Source of the DNA: Candidatus Woesearchaeota archaeon
Lineage (GTDB): Archaea > Nanobdellota > Nanobdellia > Woesearchaeales > GW2011-AR4
Direction of reading: 5' to 3'
DNA: 7,142 nucleotides
Assembly (NCBI GenBank): GCA_016185865.1
Contig: JACPMU010000079.1
Coordinates: 1 to 7,142, forward strand
The notes beneath the pieces are model-generated. The model made no database searches. It had not been told where the DNA came from and saw nothing but the letters and a program-made list of their open reading frames with translations. Positions 1 to 4,652 of the stretch are shown in pieces. The position numbers were made by a program, and so were the translations under genes. Within the stretch, counting starts at the first letter, position 1. The number at the start of each line of letters is the position of its first letter.

Positions 1-247
1 GCTTGAAATCTTCAAGATACACTCAAAAAATATGAGCTTCGACAAGAAGTTCAGCATTGAACTGCTGACAAGCAGGATGGAAGGGTTCAGCGGAGCTGAA
101 ATAAAAGCAGTATGCACGGAAGCAGGCTATTTTGCAATAAGAACCAACAGGACTTTTGTAACCAAGGAAGATTTCTTAAAGGCAATTGACAAGGTTAAGG
201 AAGAGGAAAAAGCCGAAGGAGAGGATTACATAGGAATGTTCGGCTAG
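1..247 (+). CDS. pan: Proteasome-activating nucleotidase (PAN-type AAA+ ATPase), C-terminal fragment
   Basis: This is the 3' end of a gene that begins before the window; the frame is open from base 2 (reading LEIFKIHSKNMSF) and ends at TAG 245-247. About 81 residues are visible. They match the end of the AAA+ module and its helical lid: an LEI-KIH strand, then GFSGAEIKAVCTEAG, the sensor-2/lid signature of proteasomal ATPases (PAN and eukaryotic Rpt subunits), and a FVTKEDFLKAIDKV helix. PAN unfolds substrates and feeds them into the 20S proteasome in the cytoplasm. The last three residues are Met-Phe-Gly. The classic docking tail is hydrophobic-Tyr-any (HbYX), so Phe replaces Tyr here. The ATG at 32 is an internal Met, not a start. 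Its stop overlaps that of the convergent transporter gene. The family call is firm; PAN rather than another proteasomal ATPase paralogue is likely. Confidence 0.88.
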   Translation, partial: LEIFKIHSKNMSFDKKFSIELLTSRMEGFSGAEIKAVCTEAGYFAIRTNRTFVTKEDFLKAIDKVKEEEKAEGEDYIGMFG

Positions 248-672
248 ATTGAAAGCAAAACACTGGCTATGACTGCAAATACTATTCCAATGCTCTGCAC
301 CAAAGTAACTTTTTCTTTAAGGAAGATAAGGCTCAGGATTATTGTAACAACCGGGTAAAGCGCTGTCAATGGAACAAGTATTGAAGCTTTTGTTTTTGAT
401 AGTGCAAAGAAGAAAATAACAATCCCAAAAACTCCGAACAGGGCTGTAAAGAAAGCTGCAGTTATTCCTGCAGGATTTGATTCAAATTTGAAATTGAGAA
501 AGAAAATAACAGCTACAATAAGGTAAAGCGCAACAGAACCGACAGCCTCCCACAATATCAGGGAAACCGGATTGATGAATTTCAGGGCATATTTTCCCAT
601 AAAGCCCCACAGGCCCCATGCCAATAATATTAAAATGAAGTAAGCATAAATTTCCATTTTCTTCCTTGCCAT
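244..672 (-). CDS. Half-size EamA/DMT-family transporter
   Basis: A very hydrophobic protein of 142 residues from the ATG at 672. Five membrane spans are visible at about residues 8-30, 37-60, 69-91, 97-118 and 122-141. The segment PLTALYPVVTIILSLIFLKEK between spans 4 and 5 is the EamA-domain signature. Typical drug/metabolite transporters have two EamA repeats and ten spans; this has one, so it probably works as a homodimer in the cytoplasmic membrane. The substrate cannot be read from sequence. The frame opens only after a TAA at 697-699, leaving three starts: GTG 687, ATG 672 and ATG 657. GTG 687 lies inside a stable stem, so I disfavour it; ATG 657 has an AGGAAG tract just before it and is a real alternative. 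The gene sits behind a GC-rich structured leader and is convergent with PAN. Confidence 0.8.
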   Translation of the reverse strand: MARKKMEIYAYFILILLAWGLWGFMGKYALKFINPVSLILWEAVGSVALYLIVAVIFFLNFKFESNPAGITAAFFTALFGVFGIVIFFFALSKTKASILVPLTALYPVVTIILSLIFLKEKVTLVQSIGIVFAVIASVLLSI

Positions 673-681
673 TTTAGTAAG

Positions 682-757
682 GCGCACGCTCGGCAGTTAC
701 TACCGCATATCATCAGCTTGCGCTTCTAAGGGTGTTCATATCTTCATCGCGTGCACA
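682..757 (-). ncRNA. Candidate structured RNA (leader of the EamA gene or separate small RNA)
   Basis: On the minus strand, GTGCACGC (756-749) pairs with GCGTGCGC (689-682), closing a 75-nt domain with an 8-bp stem. Inside are CGGTAG-TAA-CTGCCG (705-691), a 6-bp hairpin only 1 nt from the closing stem, and AGC-GCAA-GCT (724-715), a short hairpin with a GNRA loop. Both longer stems need a G-U pair on the minus strand, which would be an A-C mismatch on the plus strand, so the RNA strand is probably minus. I count 43 G/C in bases 681-760 (54%), well above the AT-rich surroundings. A TATA-like CTTAAAAA (786-779) would start a transcript near 757, just before the closing stem. GCGATGA (750-744) and CTGATGA resemble archaeal C and C' boxes but each deviates from consensus. 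No tRNA T-loop is present. The class is unknown: a riboswitch-like leader or a C/D-like sRNA are both open. Confidence 0.4.
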
Positions 758-758
758 T

Positions 759-786
759 CCTTAAATAAGGAATGTCAGTTTTTAAG
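759..786 (-). promoter_or_regulatory. Candidate promoter region for the structured RNA and EamA gene
   Basis: Two AT-rich elements lie between the trmB stop and the structured leader. CTTAAAAA (786-779) is TATA-like and correctly spaced for a start near 757. CCTTATTTAAGG (770-759) is a near-perfect palindrome (5-bp arms, 2-nt centre); it could be a second TATA element, starting near 740, or a protein site. Which one is used decides whether the whole structured domain is transcribed. Confidence 0.35.
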
Positions 787-791
787 AGTTT

Positions 792-1529
792 CTATGGCTT
801 TGCAGCCTTCCACATGACCTCAAAATACTTTCTGTAGCCATCAGCAATTGCCTTGTTTTTTATTACAATTGCCAAAGGCTCTTCCTCAGTCAGGAGCAAC
901 AATGCAACCTTGTCCCCATATATGCGCAAGGCAGCCCTTGAGCTATACTGATTGGGAATAAACCTTATCTCGCTTAACGGGTTTTTCTTTACAGTATGCC
1001 TTGAGGCTTCGTCATAAATCAGCTTAAGCCTTATCCTGGCATTTATCCTGCTGTTTACATAATGCCTGAAGTAATGCTTTAGTATCTTTTCAAGCAGATG
1101 CCCGGGCCCATAGCCTACATAATCCTTGCCTGTTCTTATTATGTCCTCATAAACTGTTTTAAGCCCCTCCACGCCCTTAAAAAACCTTACATCATGCTTT
1201 TCCTGCATCCTGGTCCTTAGCTCAAGCTCAGGCATCAGCTTTCCAAAATCATTTTTCAGGCTTTCCAGCTCAAACTTTTTCTCGTTTATTATCTCAAGGA
1301 ACCTTCTTGGATTGACAGGGCTGAACATTTTTTTGTTGTTGACAGTCACAAAGCTTACCAATCCCTTTTCCATTAGCCTTGATAGCGAATCATACACATT
1401 TCTCCTGTGTATGCCTGACTTTTCTGTTATATGGCCGGCTTGCGCTGTTCCTATGTCCAGCAAAGTCATGTACACTTTTGACTCATTCTCTGTCAGGCCC
1501 AACGAGCGAAATATTCTGTACTGCGGCAT
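792..1529 (-). CDS. TrmB-family transcriptional regulator
   Basis: A 245-residue DNA-binding protein. Residues 6-72 form a winged helix of the TrmB type (LGLTENESKVYMTLLDIG, then the recognition helix around 40-53, IHRRNVYDSLSRLMEKGL, then a basic wing and FSPVNP). A charged helix at 75-110 is a likely dimerisation coiled coil. Residues 112-243 resemble the TrmB C-terminal effector domain, which in characterised members binds sugars (VRFFKGVEGLKTVYEDII). The length fits a short TrmB member. TrmB proteins repress or activate transport and sugar-metabolism genes in archaea; the effector here is unknown. The start at 1529 lies 26 nt from the centre of a TATA box at 1551-1560, fitting a leaderless mRNA. 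A 7-5-7 inverted repeat behind that promoter is a good candidate autoregulatory operator. The EamA gene is downstream on the same strand and may be a target. Confidence 0.87.
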   Translation of the reverse strand: MPQYRIFRSLGLTENESKVYMTLLDIGTAQAGHITEKSGIHRRNVYDSLSRLMEKGLVSFVTVNNKKMFSPVNPRRFLEIINEKKFELESLKNDFGKLMPELELRTRMQEKHDVRFFKGVEGLKTVYEDIIRTGKDYVGYGPGHLLEKILKHYFRHYVNSRINARIRLKLIYDEASRHTVKKNPLSEIRFIPNQYSSRAALRIYGDKVALLLLTEEEPLAIVIKNKAIADGYRKYFEVMWKAAKP

Positions 1530-1550
1530 ATCTTATGTGCATATCGCTTA

Positions 1551-1560
1551 ATTTATAAAT
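1551..1560 (-). promoter_or_regulatory. TATA box of the TrmB-family gene
   Basis: ATTTATAAAT, centred about 26 nt before the ATG at 1529. In archaea transcription starts roughly 25 nt from the TATA centre, so the transcript should begin at or next to the start codon, making it leaderless. No Shine-Dalgarno sequence is present, which agrees. Confidence 0.6.
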
Positions 1561-1564
1561 TTTA

Positions 1565-1583
1565 TGGTGATTTAGTATCACCA
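1565..1583. promoter_or_regulatory. Inverted-repeat operator between divergent promoters
   Basis: TGGTGAT-TTAGT-ATCACCA is a perfect 7-5-7 inverted repeat. Its axis (1574) falls midway between the two divergent TATA boxes and midway between the two start codons (1529 and 1620). The half-sites GTGAT/ATCAC are those of the known Thermococcales TrmB motif TATCAC-N5-GTGATA, but in everted order. I infer that the adjacent TrmB-family protein binds here. Confidence 0.6.
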
Positions 1584-1589
1584 CAATTC

Positions 1590-1598
1590 TTTATATAT
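1590..1598 (+). promoter_or_regulatory. TATA box facing the mini-ORFs
   Basis: TTTATATAT, centred 26 nt before the ATG at 1620, so a leaderless start is predicted there. This is one of the best TATA matches in the window, yet it points into a region with no large gene. Confidence 0.55.
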
Positions 1599-1599
1599 C

Positions 1600-1615
1600 T
1601 TGGTGTATCATCCAA
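1600..1615. promoter_or_regulatory. Possible second operator half-site
   Basis: TTGGTGTATCATCCAA lies between the plus-strand TATA box and the predicted start at 1620, a typical repressor position. It shares TGGTG and GTATCA with the 1565-1583 repeat; the two GTATCA copies are 30 nt apart, about three helical turns. The symmetry is imperfect beyond TTGG/CCAA. Confidence 0.3.
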
Positions 1616-1619
1616 TTGC

Positions 1620-1691
1620 ATGAAAGGCAAAAAAGAGTTTGACATAAGTGTTCTGGAGCTGAACACTATGGAAGACTTTGAGGATAAATGA
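1620..1691 (+). CDS. Putative 23-residue small protein
   Basis: ATG 1620 to TGA 1689-1691 encodes MKGKKEFDISVLELNTMEDF plus EDK. The N-terminus is basic and the C-terminus acidic, with no membrane span. I do not recognise it. The case for it is its position: the ATG is exactly where a leaderless transcript from the TATA box at 1590-1598 should begin, and the promoter shares an operator with the TrmB-family gene. Its stop overlaps the start of a second mini-ORF (ATGA). It could instead be a leader peptide, the remnant of a decayed gene, or chance reading of a small RNA. Confidence 0.35.
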   Translation: MKGKKEFDISVLELNTMEDFEDK

Positions 1692-1735
1692 AAAAACCAA
1701 AGGGGGTGGTGAAGCTTATTACTCAGGCCAATTAA
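1688..1735 (+). CDS. Putative 15-residue overlapping mini-ORF
   Basis: ATG 1688 overlaps the stop of the 23-residue ORF (ATGA) and the frame ends at TAA 1733-1735, encoding MKKPKGVVKLITQAN. It is basic and very short. The inner tract GGGGGTGGTGAAG resembles an archaeal Shine-Dalgarno sequence, but no longer frame follows it. The stop lies inside a 6-3-6 inverted repeat. This may be translational coupling or chance; support is weak. Confidence 0.2.
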   Translation: MKKPKGVVKLITQAN

Positions 1736-1746
1736 CCCAAGGTTAA
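1732..1746. repeat. Inverted repeat TTAACC-CAA-GGTTAA
   Basis: A perfect 6-3-6 inverted repeat overlapping the stop codon of the 15-residue mini-ORF. No T-run follows on the plus strand. On the minus strand it lies just beyond the terminator hairpin, so it could be a backup stop signal or a binding site. Confidence 0.45.
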
Positions 1747-1761
1747 AAGATTAATATTAAA

Positions 1762-1815
1762 AATGCTTAAACAGCACCAAAAACTTAATTAAAAATTAAG
1801 AAGCGGTTAAGCATT
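1762..1815 (-). terminator. Nested-hairpin terminator of the nuclease-like/fen1/trm5-like operon
   Basis: On the minus strand CTTAATT-TTT-AATTAAG (1800-1784) is a perfect 7-bp hairpin followed at once by five T residues (1783-1779). Around it, AATGCTTAA (1815-1807) pairs perfectly with TTAAGCATT (1770-1762) over 9 bp, also followed by T-rich DNA. Hairpin plus T-tract 40-60 nt past the last stop (1841) fits termination of the operon. No T-run follows on the plus strand. A perfect TTAATATTAA palindrome lies next to it at 1751-1760. Confidence 0.6.
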
Positions 1816-1840
1816 AAAACGGATAAAAATCCTGAAAATA

Positions 1841-2674
1841 TTAATCCACAACAAAATCGACGCAAACTCGATAAAACCTTGGGGAATATTGGCCGCACTT
1901 TATTGTTTTAAGTATTCTGAATTTTCTTTTTGATTTTAAACAGGCACTTTTAACCTTTTCTCCAGCTTTGTGAAACTCATCCTCATGAAGGAAGTCATAG
2001 AAATGGACAATTCCATTTTTTTTAATGCATCTCAATGCCAAATCAAGAAAATTTTCTCCTCCCTTGGGCAACGGCATCAGTATCCTGTCAAACTTCTTGT
2101 TTAGCCTTGGCATAACTTTTCTTACATCTCCAAGGAACAGTCTTATTTTATTTTCCAATTTGTTTTTTTTAATGTTTTCCAATGCATATTCATTGGCAAT
2201 AGGGTTTATTTCAATACCATAAACTTCCCTGCATTTTGTATTTTTTGCAATGACTAATGAGTATGGTGCGCAGCCGTTGAACATTACTAAAACAGACTCA
2301 TTTGGCTTTACCAATCCAGCAATTCTTTTCCTTTCAGAAGACATTCTTGGAGAGAAATAAACCTTTTCAGCATCAAGCTTTATGAAGACATTGTTTTCCT
2401 TGCATATTGTTTCTTTTCTATTTTCTCCAGCAATAACCTTTAATTTCGGCGTTCTGAACTTTCCAGCGTATTTATTTATTTTTTTGAGTACTGTTTTAAT
2501 ATGAGGATAGTTTTCCAGTATTGTATTTCCAATAATTTTTTCTTTTTTGGCCAATTCTTTTGAAAATTCAGAAAATATCAGAATGTCGCCAACTACATCA
2601 AAAGATGATGGGGCAAATTTCAGCTCATTGGCTGTTAACCTATTTTTCAGGTAAAATTTAAGGTTGTGTTTCAT
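1841..2674 (-). CDS. trm5: Trm5-like tRNA (guanine37-N1)-methyltransferase
   Basis: A 277-residue class I SAM-dependent methyltransferase of the Trm5/TYW2 family. Trm5 makes m1G37 next to the anticodon and so prevents frameshifting. Visible signatures are FDVVGDILIF (25-34), typical of the central Trm5 domain; VYFSPRMSSERKRIA (105-119), the SPR-ER block of the family; the SAM-binding strand VLVMFNGCAPYS (128-139); IEINP (154-158) with the ribose-contacting acid; GDVRKVMP (182-189); DRILMPLPKGG (196-206); and a closing SPRFYRVCVDF strand. The N-terminus starts directly at the central domain, so the tRNA-elbow domain D1 of longer Trm5 proteins is missing. Motif I is divergent, with no acidic residue before MF and GCAP instead of GVGP, and MPLP stands where many Trm5 proteins have NLP. 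It is last in a three-gene operon, 1 nt after fen1. Family certain; m1G37 activity likely; TYW2-like activity less likely. Confidence 0.82.
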   Translation of the reverse strand: MKHNLKFYLKNRLTANELKFAPSSFDVVGDILIFSEFSKELAKKEKIIGNTILENYPHIKTVLKKINKYAGKFRTPKLKVIAGENRKETICKENNVFIKLDAEKVYFSPRMSSERKRIAGLVKPNESVLVMFNGCAPYSLVIAKNTKCREVYGIEINPIANEYALENIKKNKLENKIRLFLGDVRKVMPRLNKKFDRILMPLPKGGENFLDLALRCIKKNGIVHFYDFLHEDEFHKAGEKVKSACLKSKRKFRILKTIKCGQYSPRFYRVCVDFVVD

Positions 2675-2675
2675 A

Positions 2676-3713
2676 TTAACTGAAAAAATCGTTCAATCCC
2701 TTTTGACTTTTTTTGCTTTTTTCCTTTACCAGCCCTTCAATCTGATTTTTGACTCTCTCCTCAGAGAAATCATGCCCGTCAACAAGCAGTTTCCTTATTT
2801 TTTCCTCATCAACACCCGTCCATTTCAATTTGTAGTCATTGTCAACAGGCATATTCTTAATCAAATTAAACACCTCTTCCCATGTAAAATCAAAAAAATC
2901 ATCCCATTTTGCCTCATTGAACAGTGCATCTAAATTTGCGCCGTAATTTTTAACCAGTTTTAATGCAGTTTTCGGCCCGATGCCTTTGATGCCTCCTGAA
3001 TTATAGTCAGTTCCAATCAGCATAGCCAATGCTATCAGCTGCTCCTGAGAAATTCCCAAATGATGAAGATTATCTTTCAAATCAATAATATCAGGATTGA
3101 TTATTTCATAGCTCAGCTTGTCTTTTCTTTTCTTCTTTCCAGCCATGTTCAGGTTTCTGATAATTTTAGGCGCTTCAAACAGCAAGGCATCTGCATCGTT
3201 TGTTGCAATTGCAAATGCATCATGGTTTTTCACGATAAACGAGGCTTGCGCCTCTGCTTCAGAAGGGGCGCTAATAACAGGCAGCCCAAATGCAGCAACA
3301 AGCTTTTTTGCCTCTTCTATCATCTCCTCTGTCAGCCTTGATGTCCTGGCAGCATACTTTTTCATTAATTCCAAATCCTCCTTTTCTTTTGCCTTATCAA
3401 AATTTTTCTGCGCTTCAATTTTCACTTCTTTTCTTTTTTCAAGCGTCATATGCTTCAGCTTGGGAGGCTTTCCGTCAAAAACAAATGCCAGCCTGATGCC
3501 TTGCTGCGCCAGATTTGATACTCTTGCCAATAATCCCATCAAATGTGAAGTAACATTGCCTCGTGAGTCTGTCAACAATGAGCCATCCCGCTGCCTTATT
3601 GAGCTTAAAAACTGGTACAGCCACATCGGAGCGTCAACAATCAAAATTTTGTTATGAAGAAAACCTATATCAATCTCCTTTATCAGCAACAGTTCAGTTA
3701 AGGCTACTCCCAT
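2676..3713 (-). CDS. fen1: Flap endonuclease 1
   Basis: A 345-residue structure-specific nuclease that removes 5' flaps during Okazaki-fragment maturation and base excision repair. Length and numbering fit archaeal FEN1. MGV starts the protein, as the family requires for the N-terminal active-site strand. All seven metal-binding acids are present: Asp27 (IVDAP), Asp80 (FDGKPP), Glu152 and Glu154 (PSEAEAQ), Asp173 and Asp175 (NDADALLF), and Asp236 (GTDYNSGG). The helix-hairpin-helix GIKGIGPKTALKLV (241-254) binds DNA. Residues 337-344, QKGLNDFF, are a clear PIP box for the PCNA clamp. Two oddities near the active site are EAE for the usual EGE and DAD for the usual DYD; the acids are unaffected. 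It lies 1 nt after the HTH/nuclease-like gene and 1 nt before the trm5-like gene, so it is surely co-transcribed. Confidence 0.96.
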   Translation of the reverse strand: MGVALTELLLIKEIDIGFLHNKILIVDAPMWLYQFLSSIRQRDGSLLTDSRGNVTSHLMGLLARVSNLAQQGIRLAFVFDGKPPKLKHMTLEKRKEVKIEAQKNFDKAKEKEDLELMKKYAARTSRLTEEMIEEAKKLVAAFGLPVISAPSEAEAQASFIVKNHDAFAIATNDADALLFEAPKIIRNLNMAGKKKRKDKLSYEIINPDIIDLKDNLHHLGISQEQLIALAMLIGTDYNSGGIKGIGPKTALKLVKNYGANLDALFNEAKWDDFFDFTWEEVFNLIKNMPVDNDYKLKWTGVDEEKIRKLLVDGHDFSEERVKNQIEGLVKEKSKKSQKGLNDFFS

Positions 3714-3714
3714 T

Positions 3715-4608
3715 TTATATTTTCTTGAATGTTATATTGTTTAATTCTTTAGCCAGTATTTCCTGCGCTTTTGACGATAATTCGCCTGGGGAAAGAACAA
3801 TCACAGGCAGTTTCTTGAACTGGCCCTTGACATACGCATTGCTCAAGTCTGAATCGCTGATCTTTTTCTTGTTTCTTGCCTTGCAGTAATACTGCAGGTT
3901 TCCCACCACGCTTGGCAGCTCAACCAGAAAGTCTATCTCCGAATTCTTTTTTATTATCTCGCTGCTTATCACATTTATCCTGTTCTTTTCAAAGAATTTC
4001 ATAATGTCTTTTAGGAAACTGTCTTCCTTGTCCCTTGGCTTGTACTTTCTTGCTTCTTTTGGCTCTTTTCTTTCTTTAAGCTGTTTTTGAATTGATTCTA
4101 TCGGCTTTTGCTCTTTAATGTCCTTTTGTATTTTTTCTTCTGCCTTTTTTTCAATCGGCTTTTCAAGAATCTGCAGTTTTTGCTTTATCAGGCTTTCAGC
4201 CTCCTCATTGTCTGCAAGATACCATTTCCAAAACATCTCTTTGTTGTCATTATGCGTGACATTCAGCGGAATTGCAAAATCCTTGATTTCTCTTAATGCA
4301 ACCCTTATCACAGGCTCCTGCTCAGCATCCCTTAATATCTTGCTTTGGCTTAACAAGTCAAATGCCTTTTTCTCCTTGTCATTCATGTTTGCTGTGTATT
4401 TCTGCAGCATTTCTTCCTGGCCTTGAAGATAATACAAAGGAGACCCTCCTACCTTTATTGTTGAAATCTTAAGCCTTTTGCTTGCTGTAAGCTCTGCAAG
4501 ATGCGCGCTTGCCATCAGAATATTTGTTCCTATTTCCTTTGAAACCTGGACAGGCAATACAGGCCCCTTTGCTTTTACAATCTCAACAATCCTTTCTCTT
4601 GTTTCCAT
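3715..4608 (-). CDS. Winged-helix protein with PD-(D/E)XK-like C-terminus, function unknown
   Basis: A 297-residue protein I cannot assign to a named gene. Residues 1-62 look like a winged helix: RERIVEIVKAKGPVLPVQVSKEIG, a recognition helix around 28-43 (TNILMASAHLAELTAS), and a wing ending VGGSPLYYL. Residues 65-145 are a helical segment. Residues 145-195 are a Lys/Glu-rich, probably extended or coiled linker. Residues 197-297 resemble a restriction-endonuclease-like fold: helix FLKDIMKFFEKNRI, strand with Asp226 (SEIDFLVEL), strand with YYCKARNKKKI (240-250), then LPVIVLSPGELSSKAQEIL. In active PD-(D/E)XK enzymes the second strand reads E-x-K; here Cys242-Lys243 stands in that place, so catalysis may be lost. 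It leads the fen1/trm5-like operon under its own TATA box. DNA or tRNA binding is plausible; the role is unknown. Confidence 0.72.
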   Translation of the reverse strand: METRERIVEIVKAKGPVLPVQVSKEIGTNILMASAHLAELTASKRLKISTIKVGGSPLYYLQGQEEMLQKYTANMNDKEKKAFDLLSQSKILRDAEQEPVIRVALREIKDFAIPLNVTHNDNKEMFWKWYLADNEEAESLIKQKLQILEKPIEKKAEEKIQKDIKEQKPIESIQKQLKERKEPKEARKYKPRDKEDSFLKDIMKFFEKNRINVISSEIIKKNSEIDFLVELPSVVGNLQYYCKARNKKKISDSDLSNAYVKGQFKKLPVIVLSPGELSSKAQEILAKELNNITFKKI

Positions 4609-4630
4609 AGATATTGACTAAAGAATGAGA

Positions 4631-4640
4631 TTTTATATAT
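4631..4640 (-). promoter_or_regulatory. TATA box of the HTH-nuclease-like/fen1/trm5-like operon
   Basis: ATATATAAAA, preceded by an A-rich BRE-like GCAAAAC, centred about 27 nt before the ATG at 4608. The predicted start is at or within a few bases of the start codon. The box lies in the 44-nt gap behind endA, so this operon can be expressed independently of endA. Confidence 0.6.
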
Positions 4641-4652
4641 GTTTTGCTGTAA

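Noticed and set aside
32..247. Complete 71-residue protein starting at ATG 32
   Set aside because: PAN homology runs upstream of this Met to the first base, so it is an internal residue of a truncated gene.
682..757. tRNA gene
   Set aside because: The size and closing stem suggested one, but there is no TTC T-loop, no D-arm consensus, no anticodon arm, and the 3' hairpin has a 3-nt loop.
1730..1820. Replication origin
   Set aside because: It is AT-rich with several inverted repeats, but no origin recognition box with a G-rich end and no orc1/cdc6 gene is visible; the hairpin plus T-tract is better read as a terminator.
3118..3657. 179-residue plus-strand frame opposite fen1
   Set aside because: It is the antisense shadow of a certain fen1 gene; its composition follows from the complementary codons and it has no family signature. 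Similar antisense frames opposite the other genes were dropped for the same reason.
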